Assembly (NCBI GenBank): GCA_964415605.1
Contig: CAYQBA010000045.1
Coordinates: 1-26,938 of the forward strand
DNA length: 26,938 nucleotides
Direction: 5' to 3'
From: UCB3 sp964415605
Lineage (GTDB): Bacteria > Chloroflexota > Anaerolineae > Epilineales > Epilineaceae
The notes under the pieces are model-generated. The model saw only the letters and a program-made list of their open reading frames with translations, was not told the DNA's origin and ran no database searches. Below, piece after piece: positions 16,392-24,317 of the stretch; position 1 is the first letter of the stretch; every line of letters begins with the position of its first letter. The translations under genes were made by a program, and so were the position numbers.

Positions 16392-17003
16392 ATGGTCAAG
16401 ATCCGTCTGCGCCGCGTCGGCGCCAAGAAGCAGCCGAGCTACCGCATCGTCGTCACCGACAGCCGCGCCCCGCGCGACAGCGCGGCGCTGGAGGTCGTGG
16501 GGCACTACAATCCCCGCACGAACCCGCCGACGGTGGTCGTCAAGGAAGACCGGGCGCTGCACTGGCTCAACGTCGGCGCCCAGCCCTCGGACCCGGTCCG
16601 CCGGTTCTTCGACGGCATGGGCCTGCCCGAGAAGCTGAAGCAGTACCGCAAGGGCGAGTGGGTGCCCGCCGCGTCCGCCGCGGCGCCGGTAAAGTCCGGG
16701 GGCCGCGCCAAGGCGGCGGCCGCTCCGGCGATCGACGTCGCCGCGGCCGCGGCCGCCGAGTCCGCGGTGGACGAAGCCGCCGGCGTGGCCGCCGAGGCTC
16801 CCGCCGCTGCCACCGAGATGGCCGCCGCGATCGACGAGACCATCGATACCGCCGCGGACGCCTCCGTTGCCGCGGTCGCCGAGACCGCCGAAGCCGCCGG
16901 CACGGATGCCGAGACCATCGCCGAAGCCGCCGAGGCGGCGGCGGAAGTCGCCGGCGAGGCCGCCGAGAGCGAGGCGAACACCGCCACCGACGCGGGGGCC
17001 TGA
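16392..17003 (+). CDS. rpsP: Ribosomal protein bS16 with a long Ala/Glu-rich C-terminal extension
   Basis: This is small-subunit protein S16, needed for 30S assembly. Residues 1-80 are a normal S16: MVKIRLRRVGAKKQPSYRIVV, GHYNPRTNPPT and the ALHWLNVGAQPSDPV segment. After KGEW (about residue 93) the protein continues to 203 residues with a low-complexity tail dominated by Ala, Glu, Asp, Thr and Val. Most S16 proteins end near 80-110. GAGGAG at 16375-16380 lies 11 bases before ATG 16392. The gene follows ffh by 87 bases, and khpA starts two bases after its stop. The tail is in frame with the same codon usage, so it is probably real and not a frameshift. Confidence 0.95.
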   Translation: MVKIRLRRVGAKKQPSYRIVVTDSRAPRDSAALEVVGHYNPRTNPPTVVVKEDRALHWLNVGAQPSDPVRRFFDGMGLPEKLKQYRKGEWVPAASAAAPVKSGGRAKAAAAPAIDVAAAAAAESAVDEAAGVAAEAPAAATEMAAAIDETIDTAADASVAAVAETAEAAGTDAETIAEAAEAAAEVAGEAAESEANTATDAGA

Positions 17004-17005
17004 CG

Positions 17006-17242
17006 ATGGCCGCCGACATGCCGGAGCTGGTCCGCACGATCGTCCAGGCGCTGGCCGATCAGCCCGATGCCGTCGCCGTCACGGAGGTGGACCGCGGCCG
17101 GATGAAGGTGATCCAGCTGAAGGTCTCGTCCGAGGACCTGGGGCGGGTCATCGGGCGCGACGGCCGGGTGGCCAACGCCATCCGGGCGCTCTTGGACGCC
17201 GCGCCGGGCCACGACCGCTGGAAGCTGGAGATCGTTGATTGA
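17006..17242 (+). CDS. khpA: KH-domain RNA-binding protein KhpA
   Basis: This 78-residue single type II KH domain contains the RNA-binding GxxG loop in VIGRDGRVANAIRALLDA (about 48-65), preceded by VTEVDRGRMKVIQLKVSSEDLG. KhpA (YlqC) binds RNA, often with KhpB, and affects cell division and envelope growth in Gram-positive bacteria. It is nearly always encoded between rpsP and rimM, as here. It starts two bases after the rpsP stop. Its own stop TGA overlaps the TTG start of rimM, so all three are likely translated in a coupled way. Size and order match the family. Confidence 0.93.
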   Translation: MAADMPELVRTIVQALADQPDAVAVTEVDRGRMKVIQLKVSSEDLGRVIGRDGRVANAIRALLDAAPGHDRWKLEIVD

Positions 17243-17769
17243 ACCCGCCGGGGCCCGCATATCTGGCCGTCGGGCGGATCGGCCGGGCGCACGGCGTGCA
17301 CGGCGAGGTCAGCGTCGACGTGCTCACGGAGTTCCCGGAGCGCTTCACGCCGGGATCGACGCTCTACGTGGGCCCCGAGCGCGGCGCCTCGCCGTCGGCG
17401 ACCGTCGTGCTGAGCGCCAGGCCGTTCCGGGATCGGCTGCTGGTACGCCTCGACGCCGCGGCCGACCGTGACGCCGCCCAGGCGCTGACCGGGCAGTTCC
17501 TGTTCATCCCGGCCTCCGAAGCGCACGCCCTCGACCCCGACAGCTACTATGCCCATCAGCTCGTCGGTCTCGAGGTGGTCACGGACGCCGGCGTCTCGGT
17601 GGGGCGCGTGGCGCACATCATGGAGACCGGCAGCGCCGACGTCCTCGAGGTCCAGGGCGCGCGCGGCACGACGCTGATCCCGATGATCGGCGACGTGGTG
17701 GCGGAGATCGACCTGGCGGCCGGCCGCATCACGATCACGCCGCTGCCGGGGCTGCTGGACGAGGCATAA
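17239..17769 (+). CDS. rimM: 16S rRNA processing/30S maturation factor RimM
   Basis: This 176-residue factor assists folding of the 16S 3' domain during 30S assembly. The N-terminal RimM domain has LAVGRIGRAHGVHGEVSVDVLTEFPERF. The C-terminal PRC-barrel has YYAHQLVGLEVVTDAGVSVGRVAHIMETGSADVLEV and LIPMIGDVVAEIDLAAGRITI. The start is TTG 17239, overlapping the khpA TGA, with GGAG at 17227-17230 eight bases upstream. A TTG start is the only one that gives the family's full N-terminus. In many bacteria trmD and rplS follow; here the block ends and a convergent NHL gene is met after 127 bases. Confidence 0.95.
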   Translation: MNPPGPAYLAVGRIGRAHGVHGEVSVDVLTEFPERFTPGSTLYVGPERGASPSATVVLSARPFRDRLLVRLDAAADRDAAQALTGQFLFIPASEAHALDPDSYYAHQLVGLEVVTDAGVSVGRVAHIMETGSADVLEVQGARGTTLIPMIGDVVAEIDLAAGRITITPLPGLLDEA

Positions 17770-17896
17770 GGCGCGAGGAAGGCCCCGCGCCTCGCTGGGG
17801 CGCGCGACTCGGGCAGGGTGGTGCGTGGATCAGGCGTGCCAGGGACGGGCGCCAGATCACCGCGCGCGCCGATGGCCACTGGCGACCAGGCTTCGA
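17770..17896. other. Intergenic gap between convergent rimM and NHL genes
   Basis: These 127 bases separate two convergent stops. A 6-bp inverted repeat (GCGAGG 17773-17778 with CCTCGC 17790-17795, 11-base loop) is present but no T-run follows in either direction. I see no gene, promoter or convincing intrinsic terminator. Confidence 0.6.
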
Positions 17897-20080
17897 CTAC
17901 AGGCGCCGGTGCTTCAAGAGGGCCGGGAAGTAGTTGAAGATGAACGGCCTGACCTGGGGTGGCCGCCGGTCCGTCGGCTCCGGGCTCGGCGTATCGGTCG
18001 GCAGCGGGGGCGCCTCGGTCGGCGACGGTGGATCCGTGGGCCGCGTGGTGGCGGTCGCCGTCGGGCGCGGGGTGGGCGTGTCCGTCGCGGTCGGCGTCGG
18101 TGTCGAGCCCAGCCAATGGAAAAGCTGCAGGCGGTTGTTGCCCGCGTCGGCCAAGGTCACCCGGCCGTCACGCGCCGCCGCGATGTCGCGCGGGTTGGAC
18201 ACCTGGCCGGGCCCGGCACCGAGCGCGTCCGCGAACGTGGCCACGACCGCGCCGTCGGCGGTCAAGGGCGAGCCCGGCACCGGCTGCAAGACCTGCACCC
18301 GCACGTGCCGCCACATGTCGTTCTCGACGACGTAGAGGTACTTGGCGTCCGCGGCCAGCCCCACCGGCGCCCACAGCTCGCCGGGGCCGACGTACTGATC
18401 CTGCATCATCGGCAGCGACACCTGCGTCAGACCCTCGTTCTCCGGCCACTTGTAAAGGAACTGGCCGTCGCGCGAGAAGGCCGTCAACCGGTGAGCGCCG
18501 CGCTCCAAGACGTAGATCAGGCCATCCGGGCCAACGATGACCGAGCTCGGGAACCGCAGCCGTTCCGCCCCGAAGACCGCGGCGACCTTGCCCGCGGCAT
18601 CGCGCCGGACGATGCGGTTGTTGAGCGTGTCGGCGATGTAAACGTTGCCGTCGGCGTCCACCGCCACGTCCTCCGGGCCCGCCAAGGCATCGTCGGCGCG
18701 GCCGGGGTTGCCATCGCCCCATTGGGCGCGCTTCTCGCCGCGCGGCGTGGCCACGTAGACCGAATGGCGCTCGGGGTCCGCCACGTAGATCAGCGCATCG
18801 TTGAACGGCGAGCCCGCGGTCGGGCGATACACGGCCACGCCCGCCGGGTCGGCGAAGTCGAACAGGTTGGCCTTGGCCAGCACCATGGCGGGCTGGTAGT
18901 CCTGGAGCCCGTTGAGCACGATCACCCGCTTGTTGCCGGTGTCGGCGACGGCCAGGAACTGCTCGTCGAGGCCGACGGACCGCGGGAAGTCGAACTGCGT
19001 CAGCTCGCGCCCGCGCATCGCCATCCGCTCCGGCGCCGGCTTGTCTTTGCGCCAGTAGTACAGCGTGTAGTCCACCCCGACCGGGTTGGCGAACACGAGG
19101 TCGCCGTTGGCCAGGAACGCCGCGCCCTGGAGGCGCTTGGGCGAGTTGGGGTCCGTGCCGTCCAACGGGTACGGCGCACGGTCCACGAGCTGCCGCGCGC
19201 TGTTGAAGCGCCACAGCCGCGGGGTCAGGAACGACGGGTCGAAGTCGCGGATGATAAAGCTGCCGTCGTCGGCGACGGCCACCGCGGTCGGGTTGAAGAA
19301 CCGCTGGGTGCCGACGCTGTTCATGTACCCGTCGGGCGCGCCTTCCGGGGTGAACCAGACGATCCGGTCGTGCATGGTGTCGGCGACCCAGACGCGGCCG
19401 TCGGGGCCGATGGCCACGTCGGTCGGCTGCAAGAGCGAGCCGGCATCGTTGCCGGGCCCGCTGATGGTGCGCACGTGGCTGCCCTCGGCGTCGAAGACCT
19501 GGACCTCGCTGGCGCCGCGATCCGCCACGTAGACGTTGCCGCGCCGGTCGACGGCCAGGCCCGTCGGCTCCTGGAAAAGGCCCGGGCCGCGCCCGAGGCC
19601 GCCCCACTCCTTGGCGCGCGGCTGGCAGTTGGGGTTGACGAGGCACAAGGCGTCCGCCCGGAAGCGCTTGACGCTCCGGAGCCCGGCGTCCACGACGTAC
19701 ACGAACGCCCCGTCGGGGCTCACCGCCACGTCGCTGGGCTTCCAGAACTCGCCCTCGCCGCTGCCGCGGCGGCCCCAATGACCGACGACGGGCGAGCTGG
19801 TCATGGTGAACACTTCGACGCGGGCGTTGCCGGCGTCGACCACGTAGACGTACTGATCCTCGGTCGGCGACACCGCCACGCCGAGCGGGGAGTTGAGAAG
19901 GCCCGTCTGGGGGGGGCGGCCGATGAAGCGGACGAACGACGGGCCCTGACCGCCGACGTCAGGGCGCCCGAAGCTGACCGAGGCGGGGCTCGACGCGTAG
20001 GCGATGCCGAGTCCGAGGATCAGCGCCGCGGCCCGTCGCCAGGGCGCACGGCGACGCTTTTGGGAGAGGGAAGCCGACAT
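17897..20080 (-). CDS. Secreted NHL-repeat beta-propeller protein
   Basis: This 727-residue exported protein starts with MSASLSQKRRRAPWRR and a hydrophobic stretch (17-35) typical of a signal peptide. It then holds about eleven NHL-type repeats. Clear ones are SPLGVAVSPTEDQYVYVVDAGNARVEVF, EPTGLAVDRRGNVYVADRG, QPTDVAIGPDGRVWVADTMHDRIV, GPEDVAVDADGNVYIADTLNNRIV and NPRDIAAARDGRVTLADAGNNRLQLF, enough for two propellers. NHL propellers bind proteins, glycans or other ligands; no enzyme motif is seen. A Pro/Thr linker (TPTPTATDTPTPRP...) leads to the tail FIFNYFPALLKHRRL, which resembles the YLPLL-K end of many Chloroflexota surface proteins. ATG 20080 fits the signal peptide; an in-frame ATG at 20152 would add 24 residues ahead of it. 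A good promoter lies at 20201-20229. It is monocistronic and its ligand is unknown. Confidence 0.85.
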   Translation of the reverse strand: MSASLSQKRRRAPWRRAAALILGLGIAYASSPASVSFGRPDVGGQGPSFVRFIGRPPQTGLLNSPLGVAVSPTEDQYVYVVDAGNARVEVFTMTSSPVVGHWGRRGSGEGEFWKPSDVAVSPDGAFVYVVDAGLRSVKRFRADALCLVNPNCQPRAKEWGGLGRGPGLFQEPTGLAVDRRGNVYVADRGASEVQVFDAEGSHVRTISGPGNDAGSLLQPTDVAIGPDGRVWVADTMHDRIVWFTPEGAPDGYMNSVGTQRFFNPTAVAVADDGSFIIRDFDPSFLTPRLWRFNSARQLVDRAPYPLDGTDPNSPKRLQGAAFLANGDLVFANPVGVDYTLYYWRKDKPAPERMAMRGRELTQFDFPRSVGLDEQFLAVADTGNKRVIVLNGLQDYQPAMVLAKANLFDFADPAGVAVYRPTAGSPFNDALIYVADPERHSVYVATPRGEKRAQWGDGNPGRADDALAGPEDVAVDADGNVYIADTLNNRIVRRDAAGKVAAVFGAERLRFPSSVIVGPDGLIYVLERGAHRLTAFSRDGQFLYKWPENEGLTQVSLPMMQDQYVGPGELWAPVGLAADAKYLYVVENDMWRHVRVQVLQPVPGSPLTADGAVVATFADALGAGPGQVSNPRDIAAARDGRVTLADAGNNRLQLFHWLGSTPTPTATDTPTPRPTATATTRPTDPPSPTEAPPLPTDTPSPEPTDRRPPQVRPFIFNYFPALLKHRRL

Positions 20081-20200
20081 CGGCGAATCCGGCGGCGTTT
20101 GAAATGTCGTGCTTGGGATCACAAAATGCCCCGCGCGTGAGAATATCTGCACTCGAGCACCCGGCGGCCACGCGGCTCGATGCAGGGGCTATATGTTGCC

Positions 20201-20229
20201 ATTATAACGAACTCGCCGCGCGTTGTCTA
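20201..20229 (-). promoter_or_regulatory. Sigma70-type promoter for the NHL protein gene
   Basis: The minus strand has TAGACA (20229-20224) and a perfect TATAAT (20206-20201) with a 17-base spacer. The predicted start is near 20194, giving a leader of about 115 bases to ATG 20080. It lies right behind the ATPase gene of the iron importer, which ends at 20257. Confidence 0.75.
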
Positions 20230-20233
20230 CCCT

Positions 20234-20254
20234 CGCGGCGCCGGAGTCGCCGCG
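20234..20254 (-). terminator. Hairpin just after the iron ABC ATPase gene (possible terminator)
   Basis: A 7-bp perfect stem (CGCGGCG 20234-20240 with CGCCGCG 20248-20254) with a seven-base loop begins three bases after the ATPase stop on the minus strand. There is no U-run after it, so it would be a non-canonical or Rho-assisted end. It sits directly before the -35 box of the NHL promoter, which suits a boundary between two units. Confidence 0.35.
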
Positions 20255-20256
20255 CC

Positions 20257-21339
20257 TCAGTCGGCGAAGCTCGCCAGCGAGTGGCCCGGCATCAGCACGA
20301 CCCGGACGACCGCCCCGGTGGCGTGCACCTGGGTGTGCGGTGCCAGGCAGTCGACGAATCGGCCCGACGGCAGGGCCACGCGGTACAGCCGGTGCATGCC
20401 CTGGAAGACCTGGCCGGCGACACGCCCCGCCACCCCGGCCGCGACGCGCTCTGCCGCCCCGTCGGCCATCAACATGACGTCGTCGGGGCGCACCACGACC
20501 TGTACCGTCGCCCCCACCGGATGCCCGACGGGCTGCCGCGCGGGCCCGATCTCGGTCTCGATACCGCCTGGCACGACGCGCCCGGGCAAGAACCCGGTGT
20601 GGCCCATGAACTCCGCCACGAAGCGCGAGGCCGGAAGATGATAGACCGCCTCGGGCGTCCCGATCTGCTCGAGCCGCCCGCCGTTCAGCACGGCGATGCG
20701 ATCACCGATGCACAACGCCTCTTCCTGGTCGTGCGTTACGAAGACCGCGGTGATCCCCCCCGCCTTCAGGAGGTCGCGCACCTCCAGGCGGACCATGGAC
20801 CGCAGGCGCGCATCGAGGTTGGAGAACGGCTCGTCGAGCAGGAGCACGGCCGGCCGCGGCGCTAGGGCGCGCGCCAAGGCGACGCGCTGCTGCTGCCCGC
20901 CCGAGAGCTCGTGCGGCATCCGGCCCGCCAGCGGGCCGAGCCCGACGAGCGCCAGCATCTCGGCGGCCCGGGCCTGCACCGCCCCGCGCGGCAAGCCGTA
21001 GGCGACGTTCTGGGCCACCGTCAGGTGCGGGAACAACGCGTAGTGCTGGAAGACCATCCCGATCCGGCGCCGCTCGGGCGGCACCACACCGGCCGGCGAC
21101 GAGACGACCGCGCCGTCGATGGCCACGCTGCCCTCGTCGGGGGCCTCGAGACCGGCGATCAACCGCAGCGTCGTGGTCTTGCCGCACCCGCTGGGGCCGA
21201 GCAGCACGACGATCTCGCCCTGTCCCACCGCCAGCGAAACACGGTCGACCGCCCGCACCGGCCCGTAGCGTTTGACCAGCCCGGCGCAAGCCACCGCCGG
21301 CGGTGGGTTCTCGACCGGCGCCGTCACGGCTCGCGTCAT
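20257..21339 (-). CDS. fbpC: Iron(III) ABC importer, ATP-binding protein
   Basis: This 360-residue cytoplasmic ATPase powers the importer encoded by the two upstream genes. Walker A is GPSGCGKTT (48-56), the Q-loop FQHYALFPHLTV, the signature LSGGQQQR, Walker B VLLLDEPFSNLD and the switch VTHDQEEAL. The last ~110 residues (from GHTGFLPGRV, with VQVVVRPDDVML) form a TOBE-type domain found in FbpC/PotA-like proteins. ATG 21339 overlaps the permease stop as ATGA, showing tight coupling. Sequence alone could also fit a spermidine, sulfate or thiosulfate ATPase. The iron assignment rests on the NHYY binding-protein and the neighbouring DtxR regulator. Confidence 0.88.
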   Translation of the reverse strand: MTRAVTAPVENPPPAVACAGLVKRYGPVRAVDRVSLAVGQGEIVVLLGPSGCGKTTTLRLIAGLEAPDEGSVAIDGAVVSSPAGVVPPERRRIGMVFQHYALFPHLTVAQNVAYGLPRGAVQARAAEMLALVGLGPLAGRMPHELSGGQQQRVALARALAPRPAVLLLDEPFSNLDARLRSMVRLEVRDLLKAGGITAVFVTHDQEEALCIGDRIAVLNGGRLEQIGTPEAVYHLPASRFVAEFMGHTGFLPGRVVPGGIETEIGPARQPVGHPVGATVQVVVRPDDVMLMADGAAERVAAGVAGRVAGQVFQGMHRLYRVALPSGRFVDCLAPHTQVHATGAVVRVVLMPGHSLASFAD

Positions 21340-22940
21340 CGCCCGCCCGCCCGCTCGTGCGCCAGGAGCACGGCCGTCGGCACCGACGACAGCAGGATGA
21401 GGAGCAAGGCCGGTGCCGCCGCGCGCGCGAAGAACGCCTCGGACACGGCCGACCACACGCCGGTGGCCAGCGTCCCGAAGCCAATCGGGCCGAGCATCAG
21501 GGTGGCCGGGAGCTCTTTCATGATCGTCAGGAACACCAGCGCCGTCCCCGCGGCCACGCCGGGTGCCACGAGCGGGAGCGTCACCGTTGCCGCGACGCGC
21601 GCCGGCGGCTGGCCGAGCGTCCGGGCCGCCTCCTCGAGGCTGGGGTGGACCTGCAGGAGCGACGTGCGGACGGCGCCCACGGCCTGGGGGAGATACAGCG
21701 CGGCATAGGCCACCGCCAGCAACGCGAGCGTCTGATACAGCCCGGGCGCGGCGCGAATCCCGAAGAACACCAGCGCCAGCGCCACGACGACCCCCGGCAG
21801 CGCATAGCTCAGCCACGTGAGCCGCAGCAGCCACCGGCTGGCGCGGCCCGGCCGGCGCACCGCCAGCCACGCCACCGGCAGCGCGAGCCCCATCGTCACG
21901 GCCGCGCCCGAGCCGGCGGCCGTCAGCGTGTGGCGCGTGGCCGGGAGGAGGCCAGACCAACCGACGCCGTCGTCGACGGCGCGCAGCAGCCAGTGGCCGA
22001 GCACCAGCGCCGGCAGCCCGATCGCCAGCCCAGCCACAGCCGCGCACAGCGCGAGCGCCGGCCAGCGCCACCGGCCGAGACGCACCGGGCGCGCGGGGCG
22101 CGGGCCGTGCGCCCCCGACGCATGGTAACGGGCACGCGGCTCGGCGCGGCGCTCAGCCACCAGAATCGCCGCGGTCACGCCGACCAGGACCAGCGACACC
22201 ACGGCCGCGGCATGCCGGTCGAAGGCCGACTGGTATTGCAGGTAGATCACGCGGGTCAGCGAGTCGAAGCGCATCACCGACACCGCGCCGAAGTCGCGCA
22301 AGGTGTACAGCGCCGTCAACAACCCCCCCGCCGCCAGCGCGGGGCGGAGCTGCGGGAGCGTGACGCGGAGTGCGGTGCGCAGCGGCGATGCGCCCAGCGT
22401 GCGCGACGCGGCTTCGAGCGCGGGGTCGACCCGCAGGAGCGCGGCGCGGAGCATGAGGAAGGCGTACGGATAGGTGAACAACGTCAGCGCCAGGCACGCC
22501 CCGACAAAGCCGTAGATCGACGGCAGGCGCGTCAGGCCGGTGGCGCCCGCGATCAGCCCGTGCAGCATTCCCCGGGGGCCAAGCGCGGCCACCAGCAAGT
22601 AGGCGCCGACGTAGCTCGGGACGACGAGCGGCAAGGCCAGGGCGACGCTCCACGCCCGGCGCAGCGGCAGGTCGGTGCGCACCGTCAGCCAAGCCAGTGG
22701 CAGCGCGAGCGCGGTGCACGCAGCCGTGACGGCCGTCGCCAGCCCGAGGGTCCGCCCCAGCGCGGCGAGCGTCCGGTCGCCGAGCAGTGCGGACCACGCT
22801 CCGGCATCGGCGCCGAGCGCGCGGATCACGAGGTATGCCGGCGGCAGCAGCACGACCCCGGCCGCGGCGCCGGCGGCCAGCCAGAGCAGACCCACCACGG
22901 GGGCGGGGCGCAAACCCGGCCGGCCCGGTGCCGATGTCAC
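21336..22940 (-). CDS. fbpB: Iron(III) ABC importer, fused double-domain permease
   Basis: This 534-residue membrane protein has about twelve hydrophobic helices and two permease halves. Each half carries an EAA loop that contacts the ATPase: EAASRTLGASPLRTALRVTLP and EEAARTLGQPPARVAATVTLP. A fused permease is characteristic of FbpB/SfuB-type ferric importers, whereas most other families use two separate subunits. A charged linker (AERRAEPRARYHASGAHGPR) joins the halves. The start is GTG 22940, overlapping the lipoprotein stop as GTGA; the stop overlaps the ATPase start. The three genes are therefore one operon. Confidence 0.9.
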   Translation of the reverse strand: MTSAPGRPGLRPAPVVGLLWLAAGAAAGVVLLPPAYLVIRALGADAGAWSALLGDRTLAALGRTLGLATAVTAACTALALPLAWLTVRTDLPLRRAWSVALALPLVVPSYVGAYLLVAALGPRGMLHGLIAGATGLTRLPSIYGFVGACLALTLFTYPYAFLMLRAALLRVDPALEAASRTLGASPLRTALRVTLPQLRPALAAGGLLTALYTLRDFGAVSVMRFDSLTRVIYLQYQSAFDRHAAAVVSLVLVGVTAAILVAERRAEPRARYHASGAHGPRPARPVRLGRWRWPALALCAAVAGLAIGLPALVLGHWLLRAVDDGVGWSGLLPATRHTLTAAGSGAAVTMGLALPVAWLAVRRPGRASRWLLRLTWLSYALPGVVVALALVFFGIRAAPGLYQTLALLAVAYAALYLPQAVGAVRTSLLQVHPSLEEAARTLGQPPARVAATVTLPLVAPGVAAGTALVFLTIMKELPATLMLGPIGFGTLATGVWSAVSEAFFARAAAPALLLILLSSVPTAVLLAHERAGGR

Positions 22941-24106
22941 GGCAGGGCGCCGACGTCCCGCAAGAGCGCCAGGGTGCCCTGGATGTCGACGAGATCGCCG
23001 GCATCCAGGTCGATGGCGTGGAGATCGGCCAGCGGCGGCATGTCGACGATCTCGGCCGGCGCCACGCCCGCGATCAGCGGGTACTCGAAGGTCTCGTCGG
23101 CAAAATACCGCTGTGCCTCGGTGGTCAGCATGAACGCGGCGAGCTTCTCGGCCGCGTCGGGATGCTGGCCCGTGGCGACGATGCCGATGCCCGCTACCAG
23201 CACCAGCGAGCCCGGGCCGCCGTCCGTCAGGAAGTGGTTGCGGGCCGGAAAGTCGGCCCCTTCCTCCTCGAGGAAGCGATACAGGTAGTAGTGGTTGACG
23301 AACCCGACGTCGATCTCGCCGGCGCCGACCGCCTCGACGATCGGAGCGTTCCTGTCGAACTCCACCGGTTCGTTGGCGATGATGCCCTCGAGCCACGCTC
23401 GCGTGCGGTCCTCGCCCCAGGCCTTGCGCATGGCGGTGACCATGGCCTGGAACGAGGCGTTGGCCGGCGCCCAGCCGATCCGGCCCGTCCAGTGCGCGTC
23501 GACGAAGCCCTCCATCCCTGCCGGGAGGTCGGCGGGCGTGAGCGACTCGGTGTTGTACACGACCACCCGCGCGCGACCGGACGTGCCGACCCACCGCCCC
23601 GCGGGATCGCGAAAGCGCGGCGCCACCGATTCCAACACCGCCTCCGGCAGCGGGGCGAGCAGGTCCTCAACCGCGCCGAGCGCGCCGGGCTCCTGGGCGA
23701 AGAACAGGTCGGCCCGCGAGACCGGGCCCTCTTCCAGCAACAGCGCCGCCAGCTCGGCCGTGTCGCCCCAGCGCACCGCGACGTCCAGGCCGCTCTCCTT
23801 CTCGAAGCGCTCGATGAGCGGCCCGACGAGGTTCTCGCTGCGCCCGGAGTAGACCACCAGATCGGCCGCCGACGGGTCGAACGGCTCGGCGGTGGGCGCC
23901 TCCGGATCCGCCTCCGGATCCGCCTCGGGGTCGGGCACGGCGACGGCCTCGGTGCCTCCGGCCGCGGCGGGCTCGGACGCGACGGCGTTCGGCTCGGCCG
24001 GATCCGGCGCAGCAGCCGGTTGGCAAGCGGTCAGCAGCGGCCAGATCAGCCAGGCTGGCAGGACAAGGCGCGTCAACCAGCGCGCGGGGTTCGATGGGCA
24101 CAGCAT
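22937..24106 (-). CDS. fbpA: Iron(III) ABC importer, substrate-binding lipoprotein
   Basis: This 389-residue lipoprotein captures ferric iron outside the membrane. The lipobox LLTAC places the lipid on Cys28. A linker (29-78) rich in Ala, Pro and Glu, including a DPEA repeat, follows. The binding protein then starts DLVVYSGRSENLVGPLIERFE. The iron-binding tyrosine pair is in VGFVNHYYLYRF (Tyr273, Tyr274), as in FbpA/FutA-like proteins, and VVVYNTESL and GIGIVATGQHPDAAEKLAAFM are also typical. ATG 24106 has AGGAGG about ten bases upstream. An upstream in-frame start would put extra polar residues before the signal and is unlikely. Divergent DtxR regulation is expected. Confidence 0.9.
   Translation of the reverse strand: MLCPSNPARWLTRLVLPAWLIWPLLTACQPAAAPDPAEPNAVASEPAAAGGTEAVAVPDPEADPEADPEAPTAEPFDPSAADLVVYSGRSENLVGPLIERFEKESGLDVAVRWGDTAELAALLLEEGPVSRADLFFAQEPGALGAVEDLLAPLPEAVLESVAPRFRDPAGRWVGTSGRARVVVYNTESLTPADLPAGMEGFVDAHWTGRIGWAPANASFQAMVTAMRKAWGEDRTRAWLEGIIANEPVEFDRNAPIVEAVGAGEIDVGFVNHYYLYRFLEEEGADFPARNHFLTDGGPGSLVLVAGIGIVATGQHPDAAEKLAAFMLTTEAQRYFADETFEYPLIAGVAPAEIVDMPPLADLHAIDLDAGDLVDIQGTLALLRDVGALP
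23898..23933 (-). repeat. 12-bp tandem repeat in the lipoprotein linker
   Basis: Three near-perfect 12-base units encode DPEA-DPEA-DPEA in the linker that tethers the iron-binding domain to its lipid anchor. The repeat is in frame and probably only sets linker length and charge. Confidence 0.7.
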
Positions 24107-24175
24107 GTTTGAGCATCCTCCTCGACGATTGGCGTCATGCGGCGGCATCCCCGTGTCGAGCCCGCCAAGGGAACT

Positions 24176-24203
24176 ACTTTAGCGCTCTGGCAGCGCACGT
24201 CTA
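24176..24203 (-). promoter_or_regulatory. Possible promoter for the iron importer operon
   Basis: On the minus strand TAGACG (24203-24198) and TAAAGT (24181-24176) are 16 bases apart, each matching four of six consensus positions. The predicted leader is about 60 bases. The weak match suits a regulated promoter, but it is a low-confidence call. Confidence 0.3.
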
Positions 24204-24211
24204 GGCCCGTA

Positions 24212-24263
24212 GCTGAACCGTGGTTGTGCCTGCGGTGCGATCGCGGTTCAACGCCGTTGAATC
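24212..24263. promoter_or_regulatory. Candidate DtxR-family operator (palindrome plus extra half-site)
   Basis: A 19-base imperfect palindrome GGTTCAAC-GCC-GTTGAATC (24245-24263, seven of eight arm positions) lies in the 211-base gap between the divergent iron importer and DtxR genes. A third copy of the half-site, GCTGAACCG, is at 24212-24220. The length equals that of DtxR-family operators, but the bases do not match the known IdeR/DtxR consensus. Binding is inferred from position and symmetry. Confidence 0.4.
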
Positions 24264-24304
24264 TGTCACCCGCTCGCCGGAAGGCATCGCAAGCGCGCCA
24301 CCGC

Positions 24305-24310
24305 TATAAT
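24305..24310 (+). promoter_or_regulatory. Perfect -10 box for the DtxR-family gene
   Basis: TATAAT at 24305-24310 is followed after seven bases by the ATG at 24318. Transcription should begin at or next to the start codon, so a leaderless mRNA is predicted. No good -35 box is seen 16-18 bases upstream. Confidence 0.6.
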
Positions 24311-24317
24311 CTCATCC

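Noticed and set aside
17825..20140. Plus-strand frame opposite the NHL gene
   Set aside because: It has biased, family-less composition, while the minus-strand protein has a signal peptide, about eleven NHL repeats and its own promoter.
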